Positions 44,096-52,767 of a DNA stretch of 64,000 nucleotides are shown here, piece after piece (the first letter of the stretch is position 1; each line of letters begins with the position of its first letter). The notes beneath the pieces were generated by a model. It saw only the letters and a program-made list of their open reading frames with translations. It did not search any database and was not told the DNA's origin. The DNA comes from Clostridiales bacterium (GTDB lineage: Bacteria; Bacillota; Clostridia; Oscillospirales; UBA644). A program made the position numbers and the translations under genes. The stretch covers positions 1 to 64,000 of the forward strand of contig JAEEJO010000037.1 of assembly GCA_016281915.1 (NCBI GenBank), written 5' to 3'.

Positions 44096-45739
44096 ATGAA
44101 ATCTATTGATTACGGAAGAACAGACGGAAGAAGAGATTATATTTTCGGGGACGCGGAGCTAAGGCGCGAGATATGCGAAAAGCTTATTTCGCTGATGAAA
44201 AAATCCGGATATAAAGAAACCGTCACGCCAACAGCAGAGTATTATGACGTATTTTCCGCAGATCCGACAAGGCCGATGGGTAACAGCGTTTATAAATTTA
44301 CCGACGAACAAAACAGGCTTATGGCGCTACGATGCGACTGCACTGTTCCCATTGCAAGGATCGCTGCTACGAAACTCACCGATACTCCCCTTCCCTACAG
44401 ACTTTTTTACTGTCAGAACGTTTTTTCCGCTCCTACGCTCGGAAATCGCCTTACGGAAGAGACGCAGTGCGGAGCAGAGCTTATCGGAACAGATCCGCAA
44501 AACAGCATGGATGCGGACACCGAAATACTTGAACTTGCAGCACAGTCAATGAAAGCGCTTTTCGGTCTTGATTTCAGCATTGAGATAGGTCACGGAAAGC
44601 TTTTTACCGCCCTTGCCGACCTTTACGGGATAGACGGAGGCACGGCAGAAACGATTCGAAAGCTGATAGAAGCGAAAAATTTTGCTTCCATCGAATCGAT
44701 GAATATCCCAAAGCCATTCAAAATGCTGCCGAAAATGTTCGGTAACGCAACAGATGAAGATCTTTCAGTGCTTGATTCGTTTGTTGAGGAAACAGGTTCT
44801 GAAAAGATAAAAGAAATAATAGAATACATAAAATCCATAATAATAAAGCTTAAAGAAAAAGGCTATGGCAACTGTTTATCGTTTGACCTGGGTCTTGTGG
44901 GACGTCTTGACTACTATACCGGAATCATTTTCGGCGGTTTTGTGAAGGGAGTGGGTCATTCCGTTCTTCTGGGCGGACGCTACGACAATCTTACCGCCAA
45001 TTTCGGACGCGCGCTGGCGTCAACAGGTTTCAGCATCACGGTCGACGATATTTTCGATCTGCTGAAGGACAGAAAAAACGGTAAAGCGCCAGAAGAAACT
45101 TTACGCCCTATTAGCATCGCGCTCACAAAAGGCAGACTTGAAAAAAAGACAATAGAGCTCTTTGAAAAGAACGGGATAGACTGCTCATCGCTTATAAACA
45201 AGGGACGCAAGCTTGTTTTTCCGCTTGACAACGGCAGATTTGAAGTAATGCTCGTAAAAAGCCGCGACGTGATAACGTATGTGGAACGCGGAGTATGCGA
45301 TCTGGGCATCGTTGGAAGCGACACGATAGCCGAATACGGCTCATCTGTCTACGAGCTTGCCGACCTGGGGTTCGGAAAATGCAGAATGGCGCTCGCGGGC
45401 AATGCAAAATATAAAAACGACCCGGAAGCATTTTTCGGCGGTTATTCGAAAAAAGTAATTGCAACAAAGTTCGTCAACATTACAAAAAGATACGCCGCAG
45501 CAAGGAAAGCGGACGTGGAAACGGTTTCAATCGAGGGCTCAGTTGAGCTTGCGCCTATACTCGGTCTTGCAGACGGGATAGTTGATATCGTTGAAACGGG
45601 TGACACACTCAGGGAAAACGGACTTGAGATAATTGAAGAATTATTCCCGATCTCGGCAAGAATAGTGGCGAACATAGCGGCGACAAAACTCAGGAAGAAA
45701 GAGATAGACTGTATACTTTCGGACGTAATGAAGGTCTGA
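44096..45739 (+). CDS. hisZG: HisZ-HisG fusion, ATP phosphoribosyltransferase
   Basis: A 547-residue single frame joining the regulatory HisZ (residues about 1-330; HisRS-like: DYGRTDGRRDYIFGD, LRCDCTVPIARIA, RLDYYTGIIFGGF) to the short catalytic HisG (about 335-547; ISIALTKGRLEKKTIELFEKNGI, GVCDLGIVGSDTIAEYG, VETGDTLRENGLEII). HisG condenses ATP with PRPP, the first step of histidine synthesis; short HisG normally needs a separate HisZ. The linker is about ten residues with no sign of frameshift. The ATG at 44096 begins the HisZ match; the Shine-Dalgarno is weak. Confidence 0.94.
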   Translation: MKSIDYGRTDGRRDYIFGDAELRREICEKLISLMKKSGYKETVTPTAEYYDVFSADPTRPMGNSVYKFTDEQNRLMALRCDCTVPIARIAATKLTDTPLPYRLFYCQNVFSAPTLGNRLTEETQCGAELIGTDPQNSMDADTEILELAAQSMKALFGLDFSIEIGHGKLFTALADLYGIDGGTAETIRKLIEAKNFASIESMNIPKPFKMLPKMFGNATDEDLSVLDSFVEETGSEKIKEIIEYIKSIIIKLKEKGYGNCLSFDLGLVGRLDYYTGIIFGGFVKGVGHSVLLGGRYDNLTANFGRALASTGFSITVDDIFDLLKDRKNGKAPEETLRPISIALTKGRLEKKTIELFEKNGIDCSSLINKGRKLVFPLDNGRFEVMLVKSRDVITYVERGVCDLGIVGSDTIAEYGSSVYELADLGFGKCRMALAGNAKYKNDPEAFFGGYSKKVIATKFVNITKRYAAARKADVETVSIEGSVELAPILGLADGIVDIVETGDTLRENGLEIIEELFPISARIVANIAATKLRKKEIDCILSDVMKV

Positions 45740-45762
45740 GAGAAACATTCGGAGAAGAAGAT

Positions 45763-47040
45763 ATGCTTAAAAGATACACAACAGCGGAGCTCGACGTTTT
45801 TTTCAACCGTCTTGACAAAAAAAGGAATTCTGTTGAAGCGGACGTTGCGGCAACGGTATCGGAAATAATAAATGACGTCAGGCTCAACGGGGATAAGGCT
45901 CTGAGAAAGTATACGGAAAAATTCGACGGAGTATCCGTTGAAAGTTTTGAGATTCCTGTTGCTAAGGCGAAGGTAGCCCTCGAAAGATCCAAAATTAAAG
46001 GTCCTCTTACCGCAGCCGCTGAAAACATACGCAGATACCATGAAAAGCAGATCGCTCACGGTTTCAGAACGGAGACCGCAGACGGCTGCGTAACGGGAAG
46101 ACGGATCCTTCCTCTCAAGCGCGCAGGACTTTACGTTCCGGGCGGCAAGGCTGCCTATCCTTCATCGGTGCTGATGAATGCCATTCCCGCAAAGGTTGCC
46201 GGAGTAGAAGAGATAATAATGGTAACCCCGCCTCCGAAAAACGAAGATGAGAACACAGATATTCTTGCCGCGGCGGCTGTTGCGGGAGTAGACAGAATAT
46301 TCTATTGCGGAGGAGCTCAGGCTCTTGCGGCGCTTGCATACGGAACGGAATCGGTGCCGAAGGCAGATAAAATAGTCGGTCCGGGCAATATTTTTGTTGC
46401 AACGGCGAAAAAGCTGCTTTTCGGAACGGTAGACATCGATATGATAGCCGGTCCTTCGGAAATATGTGTTATTGCCGATGATGATGCGCCGGACGAATAT
46501 GTTGCGGCAGATCTGTTATCGCAGGCAGAGCATGACGAGCTTGCATCGTCTGTTCTTATTTGTTTTTCCGAAGAAAAGGCGGACAGAGTGGAAAAGCAGA
46601 TCAAAAAGCAGCTTTGCGGTCTTTCGAGAGCGGAAATAATAACAAAATCGCTCAACAACAACGGAACGGCTCTAATATGTGAAAGTATGGAAAATGCAAT
46701 AGAAATCGCAAACGGGATCGCTCCCGAGCATCTTGAGCTGTGTGTTGCCGACCCGTTCAGATACCTTGACGACGTAAAAAACGCGGGATCGGTATTTTTA
46801 GGCTATTATTCACCGGAACCGCTTGGGGATTATTATGCGGGGCCGAACCACGTTTTACCCACGTCTGGCACTGCGAGATTTTTCTCGCCGCTCTCCGTTG
46901 AAAGTTTCACAAAAACAAGTTCTTTCATATATTACACCGCCCCTGCCCTGTCAGCGGCGGCATCAGACATCACCGCGATTGCTCGCGCCGAGCGATTAAC
47001 AGCGCATGAAAACGCGATAGAAGTAAGGAACGGTAAATAA
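45763..47040 (+). CDS. hisD: Histidinol dehydrogenase
   Basis: A 425-residue zinc enzyme that oxidises histidinol to histidine in two NAD+ steps. LKRAGLYVPGGKAAYPSSVLM, KIVGPGNIFVATAKKLLFG and GPSEICVIADDDAPDEYVAADLLSQAEHDE (zinc ligands) are present, with GPNHVLPTSGTARF near the end. AGAAG precedes the ATG. hisC begins two bases after the stop. Confidence 0.97.
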   Translation: MLKRYTTAELDVFFNRLDKKRNSVEADVAATVSEIINDVRLNGDKALRKYTEKFDGVSVESFEIPVAKAKVALERSKIKGPLTAAAENIRRYHEKQIAHGFRTETADGCVTGRRILPLKRAGLYVPGGKAAYPSSVLMNAIPAKVAGVEEIIMVTPPPKNEDENTDILAAAAVAGVDRIFYCGGAQALAALAYGTESVPKADKIVGPGNIFVATAKKLLFGTVDIDMIAGPSEICVIADDDAPDEYVAADLLSQAEHDELASSVLICFSEEKADRVEKQIKKQLCGLSRAEIITKSLNNNGTALICESMENAIEIANGIAPEHLELCVADPFRYLDDVKNAGSVFLGYYSPEPLGDYYAGPNHVLPTSGTARFFSPLSVESFTKTSSFIYYTAPALSAAASDITAIARAERLTAHENAIEVRNGK

Positions 47041-47041
47041 A

Positions 47042-48106
47042 ATGACATTCGGAAGCAACATCAGGGATATGGAGGAATACGTTCCGCAGATATACACCCC
47101 GGGAATGATCCGTCTTGACGCAAACGAGAGTTATGCAGACATGCCTGACGAGATGAAGAACAAAGTTCTTTCGGAAATAAGCGCGCAGGCATTCAACAGA
47201 TATCCCGACCCTGCGGCAAACGCCTTATGCAAGGCTTTTGCGGATTATTACGGTCTGTATGCGGCGAACGTCGTTGCCGGAAACGGAAGCGATGAGCTGA
47301 TATCGATAATGTGCTCTTCGCTGCTCTCTTCTCATTCAAGAGTTCTCGTTATTTTTCCGGATTTTTCGGTATATAAAATATACGCCAATCTTTATGAGAA
47401 TACGGTCATCACCGTTGACAAAGATGAAAATCTCAATTTTGATGTTGAAAAAGTCATTTCCGTTGCAAAATCACGTGCAGTCGATCTGATAATTTTTTCC
47501 AACCCCTGCAACCCCACGGGACAGGGAATAACTGCAAAAGAAGCTGAAACTATCATTTCATCGGTAAACTGCGCCGTATGCGTTGACGAAGCGTATATGG
47601 AATTCTGGACAGACAATGAAACCGTCCTTCCTCTTATAAACAAATATGATAATCTGATCGTATTGAAGACATTTTCAAAAGCGTTCGGGATGGCGGCGTT
47701 CAGGCTAGGATTCGCTATAGCCGGAATGAATACGATATCGCTTTTCAGAAAAGCAAAAATGCCCTATAACGTAAGCGTGCTTTCACAGGCGGCAGGGCTT
47801 GCGGCGCTGAAAAACCGTGAATATCTCAAAAACATGACGTCACAGATCATAGCAAGAAAGAATATGCTTTATCAGTCGATCAAACCGCTTGAAGCTCCGG
47901 ATTTCCGTGTTTTTGACACGAAAACCAACTTTATCACAGTAAAGACGTCAAAAGCATCCGAAATACATGATTATCTGCTTAGCAACAATATTTCAGTCAG
48001 ATATATTTCGCCTGATTTTCTGCGGATCACAGCAGGAACAAGAGGCGAAAACGACATATTGAAAACTAAACTGGAGGCAGCGCTCAATGAGACAGGAATT
48101 CATTAA
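47042..48106 (+). CDS. hisC: Histidinol-phosphate aminotransferase
   Basis: A 354-residue PLP aminotransferase making histidinol phosphate. IRLDANESYADMP, AGNGSDELISIM, NPCNPTGQGI and the PLP lysine in LKTFSKAFGMAAFRLGF are intact. Members also transaminate aromatic keto acids, so it could serve the phenylpyruvate step whose transaminase is absent from the aro operon. Overlaps hisB by 20 bases. Confidence 0.95.
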   Translation: MTFGSNIRDMEEYVPQIYTPGMIRLDANESYADMPDEMKNKVLSEISAQAFNRYPDPAANALCKAFADYYGLYAANVVAGNGSDELISIMCSSLLSSHSRVLVIFPDFSVYKIYANLYENTVITVDKDENLNFDVEKVISVAKSRAVDLIIFSNPCNPTGQGITAKEAETIISSVNCAVCVDEAYMEFWTDNETVLPLINKYDNLIVLKTFSKAFGMAAFRLGFAIAGMNTISLFRKAKMPYNVSVLSQAAGLAALKNREYLKNMTSQIIARKNMLYQSIKPLEAPDFRVFDTKTNFITVKTSKASEIHDYLLSNNISVRYISPDFLRITAGTRGENDILKTKLEAALNETGIH

Positions 48107-48668
48107 CAGACAAACAGCCGAAACAAGGATCTCAATAAATCTTTCTCTTGACGGCACAGGATCTTTTGACGGGTCGTCCGGAATAGGTTTTTTTGATCAC
48201 ATGCTCAATTCCTTTGCGGTCCACGGCGGATTCGACATCGTTTTAAGCGCAAAGGGCGACCTTAACGTTGACTGTCATCATACCGTTGAAGATATCGGCA
48301 TAGTGCTCGGCAAAGCTTTTTGCGGCGCATTGGGCGATAAATGCGGAATAGTGCGTTTCGGCAGCTGCGCGATACCTATGGATGAAGCTCTCGCAAGAGC
48401 CGTTGCCGATATTTCGGGAAGGCCGTATCTTGTTTTTGACGCTAAATTCAATGACAGCAAAGTAGGCGAATTCGACACAAGTCTTACCGAAGAATTTTTC
48501 AGAGCATTTGCTTTCAATGCGGGGATCACTCTTCATCTGTCGCTTTTATACGGCAAGAACTCGCATCACTGCATAGAAGCTCTTTTCAAGGCTGCCGCAC
48601 GGGCACTCAGAGCGGCGGTCAAGATAGAGGGCGACACGATACCGAGCACAAAGGAAGTTCTTGAATGA
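48087..48668 (+). CDS. hisB: Imidazoleglycerol-phosphate dehydratase
   Basis: A 193-residue single-domain dehydratase (no phosphatase domain). GIGFFDHMLNSFAVHGGFDI, DCHHTVEDIGIVLG and the symmetric second half KNSHHCIEALFKAAARAL provide the metal-binding histidines. Overlaps hisC by 20 bases and hisH by four (ATGA). Confidence 0.97.
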   Translation: MRQEFINRQTAETRISINLSLDGTGSFDGSSGIGFFDHMLNSFAVHGGFDIVLSAKGDLNVDCHHTVEDIGIVLGKAFCGALGDKCGIVRFGSCAIPMDEALARAVADISGRPYLVFDAKFNDSKVGEFDTSLTEEFFRAFAFNAGITLHLSLLYGKNSHHCIEALFKAAARALRAAVKIEGDTIPSTKEVLE

Positions 48669-49300
48669 AGCTTGCGATAATCGACTACGGGGCAGGGAAT
48701 TTACGATCCGTTGTCAAAGCATTTGAATTTATAGGACAGGAATGTGTTATTACGTCCTCAAAAACCGAGATCGACTCATGTGAAGGTATAGTTTTGCCCG
48801 GCGTAGGTGCGTTCAGAGAAGCGGTAAACAGGTTAAAAGAAGCCTCGCTCTGGGACGTGCTCAAAAATGAAGCGGAAAAAGGAAAGGCGCTCTTCGGTAT
48901 ATGCCTCGGGATGCAGCTTTTGTTTGATGAGAGCTCGGAGTTCGGAATTACCGAAGGGCTTAAGCTGATAAAAGGAACGGTTGATAATATAAACACCGGC
49001 GGTTTGCCGCTCAAAATACCGCATATCGGCTGGAACACCCTTTGTTTCAACAAAAAATCCCCTCTTTACGACGGGATAGAAAACGGAACATACGTTTATT
49101 TCGTTCATTCGTTCTCAGCAAAAACAGACGCTGAAAACGTTACCGCTTTTACCGATTACGGCGTTTGTACGGTTGCGTCCGCAGAGAAGAAAAACATACT
49201 CGGAACGCAGTTTCATCCCGAAAAAAGCGGAGATAAAGGTTTGAAAATTCTTAAAAACTTCTGTAATATGGTGGAACATGATAATTTTACCTGCGATTGA
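48665..49300 (+). CDS. hisH: IGP synthase glutamine amidotransferase subunit
   Basis: A 211-residue class I glutaminase that feeds ammonia to HisF. IDYGAGNLRSVVKAFE, nucleophile Cys in GICLGMQLLF, and GTQFHPEKSGDKG (His, Glu) complete the triad. Four-base overlap with hisB; 23-base overlap with hisA. Confidence 0.97.
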   Translation: MKLAIIDYGAGNLRSVVKAFEFIGQECVITSSKTEIDSCEGIVLPGVGAFREAVNRLKEASLWDVLKNEAEKGKALFGICLGMQLLFDESSEFGITEGLKLIKGTVDNINTGGLPLKIPHIGWNTLCFNKKSPLYDGIENGTYVYFVHSFSAKTDAENVTAFTDYGVCTVASAEKKNILGTQFHPEKSGDKGLKILKNFCNMVEHDNFTCD

Positions 49301-49994
49301 CATAAAAGACGGGCAGTGCGTACGTCTGCTTCGCGGTGAATTCGGCACCGTGCATAAAGTTGCCGAAAGTCCCGAAATATCGGCGCTGAATTTTAAAGAA
49401 AACGGCGCTGGATTTCTGCACATTGTCGATCTTGACGGGGCGCTGATGAAAAGGCCCGTAAATACTGAAACAGTAAAGAAGATTATAAGCCTCGGTATTC
49501 CCGTTGAAATAGGCGGAGGCATCCGATCCGAAAAAGATTTTGAAACATATGCCGAGATGGGTGCAAAAAGGATAATCCTCGGTTCCGCAGCTATGACAGA
49601 CAAAAATCTCATCAGACAATGCGTTGAAAAATACCCCCTGCTCACCGCTGTCGGGATAGACGCAAAGGACGGATACGTTGCAACAGAAGGATGGATCAAA
49701 ACCGGAAACGTTGAATATACTGAACTTGCAAAAGAAATGGAATCGCTTGGTGTAAAGTATATTATTTTCACAGATATATCGAAAGACGGAACTCTGGGCG
49801 GTCCGAACTTAGCTCAGCTTGAAAATCTGAAAGAAACGGTTGACGTTAATATTATCGCATCCGGCGGAATCCGTGACATAAACGATATAAAAGCATGCAG
49901 ATCGCTTGGTATTTACGGTGTTATATGCGGAAAATCACTTTATTCGGGAACTCTTGACCTGCGGGAGGCGATTGAATGCTCGCAAAAAGAATAA
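49278..49994 (+). CDS. hisA: ProFAR isomerase
   Basis: A 238-residue (beta/alpha)8 isomerase converting ProFAR to [25 protein letters not shown] (catalytic Asp), [17 protein letters not shown] and [17 protein letters not shown] (second Asp) match. Starts inside hisH and overlaps hisF by 19 bases. Confidence 0.97.
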   Translation: MIILPAIDIKDGQCVRLLRGEFGTVHKVAESPEISALNFKENGAGFLHIVDLDGALMKRPVNTETVKKIISLGIPVEIGGGIRSEKDFETYAEMGAKRIILGSAAMTDKNLIRQCVEKYPLLTAVGIDAKDGYVATEGWIKTGNVEYTELAKEMESLGVKYIIFTDISKDGTLGGPNLAQLENLKETVDVNIIASGGIRDINDIKACRSLGIYGVICGKSLYSGTLDLREAIECSQKE

Positions 49995-50779
49995 TACCGT
50001 GTCTTGATATAGACGGAGGCCGTGTTGTAAAGGGCACAAACTTTATACAGCTTCGGGATGTCGGAGATCCGACCGCAATCGCAAAAGAATATAACGCTCA
50101 GGGTGCGGATGAAATAGTATTTCTCGATATAACTGCGTCGAGCGAAGAAAGAGGAACGCTTCTTGACGTTATAGAGCGCACGGCAAGCGAAGTTTTTCTG
50201 CCGGTAACTGTAGGCGGAGGAATAAGGACGACTGACGACATAAAGGATATCCTTCGCGTTGGAGCGGATAAGATATCAATAAATTCCGCCGCGGTCAAAG
50301 ACAGAACGCTTATTTCACGCGCAGCGGATATGTTCGGGTCGCAGTGTGTCGTTGTTGCGATAGACGTGAAGCGTGTTCCGGCAAAAACGGACTGCAACGG
50401 GGTTTACCCGACTGATCTTGGAACGGATATAAACGATTTTCACGTTGTTATTCACGGAGGAAGAACCGATACGGGAATAAACGCCGTAGAATGGGCAAAA
50501 ACGGTCGAAAAGCTCGGCGCCGGCGAGATACTGCTGACGTCGATGGATACGGATGGCGTAAAAAAAGGCTACGACCTTGAAATCACGAAGATAATCGCAG
50601 ATTCCGTTTCCATACCCGTAATTGCCTCGGGAGGCTGCGGATGTCTCGAAGACTTTTACGATGTTTTTACGCAGACAGACGCGTCCGCCGCTCTTGTGGC
50701 ATCGCTTTTTCACTTCGGGGAGCTTTCTGTGCCTCAGGTTAAACAATATCTTAAAGAACGGGAGATACCTGTAAGATGA
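49976..50779 (+). CDS. hisF: IGP synthase cyclase subunit
   Basis: A 267-residue barrel that cyclises PRFAR to IGP and [24 protein letters not shown] (catalytic Asp), [35 protein letters not shown] and [13 protein letters not shown] are the family motifs. Slightly longer than the usual 252, with an insert near residues 135-160. Four-base overlap with hisI. Confidence 0.96.
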   Translation: MLAKRIIPCLDIDGGRVVKGTNFIQLRDVGDPTAIAKEYNAQGADEIVFLDITASSEERGTLLDVIERTASEVFLPVTVGGGIRTTDDIKDILRVGADKISINSAAVKDRTLISRAADMFGSQCVVVAIDVKRVPAKTDCNGVYPTDLGTDINDFHVVIHGGRTDTGINAVEWAKTVEKLGAGEILLTSMDTDGVKKGYDLEITKIIADSVSIPVIASGGCGCLEDFYDVFTQTDASAALVASLFHFGELSVPQVKQYLKEREIPVR

Positions 50780-51102
50780 ACTGGGAAGACACGATCTTTA
50801 ACGGCAGGCACCTTGTTCCGGCAATAATAACGGACTGCGAAAACGGTGAAGTGCTGATGCTTGCATATATGAACAGAGAGTCGTTTAAAAAAACCCTTGA
50901 AACGGGTCAGACGTGGTTTTTTTCACGTTCACGCAACACACTCTGGAACAAAGGAGAAACAAGCGGACACAGGCAGTATGTTAAATCAATTAAAAGCGAC
51001 TGCGACAACGACACCCTGCTTATTTCGGTAAAGCAGATAGGTCCCGCCTGCCATACGGGAGCCCGCAGCTGCTTTTTCAATATTATTTCGGAGGAAAAAT
51101 GA
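50776..51102 (+). CDS. hisI: Phosphoribosyl-AMP cyclohydrolase
   Basis: A 108-residue zinc enzyme that opens the purine ring of [34 protein letters not shown] (partly quoted motif) and [24 protein letters not shown] carry the metal residues. It is separate from hisE, unlike the HisIE fusion of enterics, and overlaps it by four bases. Confidence 0.97.
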   Translation: MNWEDTIFNGRHLVPAIITDCENGEVLMLAYMNRESFKKTLETGQTWFFSRSRNTLWNKGETSGHRQYVKSIKSDCDNDTLLISVKQIGPACHTGARSCFFNIISEEK

Positions 51103-51449
51103 AAGATACGTTAAACGAACTGTATGATGTTGTCCTGTCAAGGAAAGAAGAAAAAACAGAAGGGTCGTATACCTGCTATCTTTTTGAAAAAGGGCTTGAC
51201 AAGATACTGAAAAAAGTCGGCGAAGAATGCGCGGAAACGGTCATAGCGGCAAAAAATGCCGAAAAATCAGACGGAGATGAAAAGGCAAAAGCAGAACTTG
51301 TGGGAGAAATATGCGATCTTTACTATCATCTGACCGTTATGATGGCACAGCTCGGCATAACGCCTGACGAGATAAACGCCGAGCTTGAAAAAAGATCGCT
51401 GAAAACCGGAAATCTTAAGACTTTTCACCAAACGGATAAAAACACCTGA
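51099..51449 (+). CDS. hisE: Phosphoribosyl-ATP pyrophosphatase
   Basis: A 116-residue all-alpha MazG-like enzyme removing pyrophosphate from [26 protein letters not shown] and [18 protein letters not shown] hold the acidic metal ligands. Last gene of the his operon. There is no obvious terminator before the aro promoter. Confidence 0.96.
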   Translation: MKDTLNELYDVVLSRKEEKTEGSYTCYLFEKGLDKILKKVGEECAETVIAAKNAEKSDGDEKAKAELVGEICDLYYHLTVMMAQLGITPDEINAELEKRSLKTGNLKTFHQTDKNT

Positions 51450-51495
51450 TAATACGTTCAAATTTGAAATAAATGTAAAATCGAAAAACAGGAGC

Positions 51496-51523
51496 TTGAC
51501 AAAAATGATTTTTGTGCTATAAT
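51496..51523 (+). promoter_or_regulatory. Promoter of the aro operon
   Basis: TTGACA (51496-51501), 16-nt spacer, TATAAT (51518-51523) with TGC before the -10. Two perfect hexamers suggest a strong start tempered by the attenuator downstream. Confidence 0.88.
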
Positions 51524-51554
51524 ACTCGCATATTTATTTAGCACGGAGCAGGCT

Positions 51555-51641
51555 ATGACAAGGTCCCGTAATTTTACAGCTGAATATTACTTTTTCGGTT
51601 TTGCATTTTTCTTTACGCAAAGCCCGGTCGTGTTTAGCTGA
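51555..51641 (+). CDS. Phe/Tyr leader peptide, 28 residues
   Basis: A 28-codon frame with GGAG six bases before its ATG, lying between the aro promoter and a terminator. The core reads EYYFFGFAFFFT; in all, eight of 28 residues are Phe and two are Tyr, with no Trp. This composition is that of attenuation leader peptides such as PheL of enteric bacteria. Scarcity of charged tRNA-Phe would stall a ribosome over codons 13-20. No similarity is claimed beyond composition and position. Confidence 0.85.
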   Translation: MTRSRNFTAEYYFFGFAFFFTQSPVVFS

Positions 51642-51722
51642 AAAGTGTAGGGATTAAGATCAAAAGCTCCTGACAATACACGTTATCCTCACAGCTGAAC
51701 ACAGGCTGTGAGATTTTTTATT
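51611..51722 (+). promoter_or_regulatory. Attenuator region with competing pairings
   Basis: Region 1, CTTTACGC (51611-51618, codons 19-22 of the leader), can pair with region 2, GTGTAGGG (51645-51652; eight pairs including three G.U). Region 2 (51645-51654) can instead pair with ATCCTCAC (51685-51692) with small bulges. That sequence overlaps the 5' arm of the terminator CTCACAGC (51688-51695), which pairs with GCTGTGAG (51705-51712), followed by ATTTTTTATTTT. Stalling over region 1 would favour 2:3 pairing and read-through. Confidence 0.75.
51688..51722 (+). terminator. Attenuator terminator before aroF
   Basis: A perfect 8-bp stem, 51688-51695 with 51705-51712, and a T-rich tail. It lies 16 bases before the DAHP synthase ATG, whose GGAGGA follows the tail. 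Confidence 0.88.
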
Positions 51723-51737
51723 TTCGGAGGAATTATT

Positions 51738-52742
51738 ATGATAGTACTTCTCAAACCCAATCCTGACAAGGCGCAACTTGACAGTCTTATTCAATGGCTT
51801 GAATCAAAGGGCGTTGAAATTCATCCTACAGTAGGTAAGACCCAGACGATACTCGGTCTTGTAGGCGATACTTCACATCTTGATATAGATCTCATTGCGG
51901 CACTCGATATCGTTGCGGGCGTTCGCAGGGTCCAGGAGCCGTATAAAAACGCAAACAGAAAGTTCCATCCCGACGACACAGTCATCAAGGTTGGAAACAC
52001 ATATATAGGAGGAGGAAACCTGACGATAATCGCAGGCCCCTGCTCCGTTGAGTCTGAAGAACAGATTTGTCAGATAGCCGAACAAGTAAAGAAAAGCGGC
52101 GCCACGCTTCTTCGCGGCGGAGCCTTCAAGCCAAGGACGTCCCCCTACTCGTTTCAGGGGTTGAGAGACGAAGGGCTGAAGCTTCTGTCGGTTGCAAAAA
52201 AGATGACGGGGTTGCCGATAGTTACCGAGATAATGGATATCGCTCATCTTGATTCTTTTGACGACGTGGACGTGATACAGGTCGGGGCAAGGAACATGCA
52301 GAATTTCGAGCTGTTAAAGGCGCTTGGCACGACCCGAAAGCCCATACTTTTAAAAAGAGGTCTTTCTTCGACATATGAAGAGCTTCTTATGAGCGCCGAA
52401 TATATTATGGCGGGCGGCAACAATAATGTTATTCTTTGTGAACGCGGAATACGCACATTTGAAACATATACAAGAAACACACTTGATATTTCGGCAATAC
52501 CTGTTCTTAAACAGCTCAGCCATCTGCCGGTAATAATCGATCCGAGCCATGCTTCAGGCAAATCCGCACTTGTCGCTCCCCTCGCGTGCGCTGCCGTTGC
52601 AGCAGGAGCGGACGGATTGATAATAGAAGTCCACAACGACCCTGAACATGCTCTCTGCGACGGTCCGCAGTCGATACGTCCGGAGGCGTTTGACAAGCTT
52701 GTAAAGAAACTTGATAAAATCTCAATGGCAACAAAAGACTGA
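51738..52742 (+). CDS. aroF: DAHP synthase (type I-beta, with ferredoxin-like N-domain)
   Basis: A 334-residue enzyme joining PEP and erythrose 4-phosphate, the entry to the shikimate pathway. An N-terminal ferredoxin-like domain (about 1-75) precedes the barrel, as in Thermotoga DAHP synthase where it binds Phe/Tyr for feedback. GPCSVESEEQ, LRGGAFKPRTSPYSFQG and PVIIDPSHASGK are catalytic segments. The ATG at 51738 has GGAGGA upstream; an earlier in-frame codon lies inside the terminator. It is thus likely controlled both by attenuation and by allostery. Confidence 0.95.
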   Translation: MIVLLKPNPDKAQLDSLIQWLESKGVEIHPTVGKTQTILGLVGDTSHLDIDLIAALDIVAGVRRVQEPYKNANRKFHPDDTVIKVGNTYIGGGNLTIIAGPCSVESEEQICQIAEQVKKSGATLLRGGAFKPRTSPYSFQGLRDEGLKLLSVAKKMTGLPIVTEIMDIAHLDSFDDVDVIQVGARNMQNFELLKALGTTRKPILLKRGLSSTYEELLMSAEYIMAGGNNNVILCERGIRTFETYTRNTLDISAIPVLKQLSHLPVIIDPSHASGKSALVAPLACAAVAAGADGLIIEVHNDPEHALCDGPQSIRPEAFDKLVKKLDKISMATKD

Positions 52743-52767
52743 CACGGTCTCAAAGGAGAAAACTGCG

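Noticed and set aside
51524-51737. T-box leader before aroF
   Set aside because: No T-box sequence or specifier stem is found; a translated Phe-rich peptide and simple stems explain the leader better.
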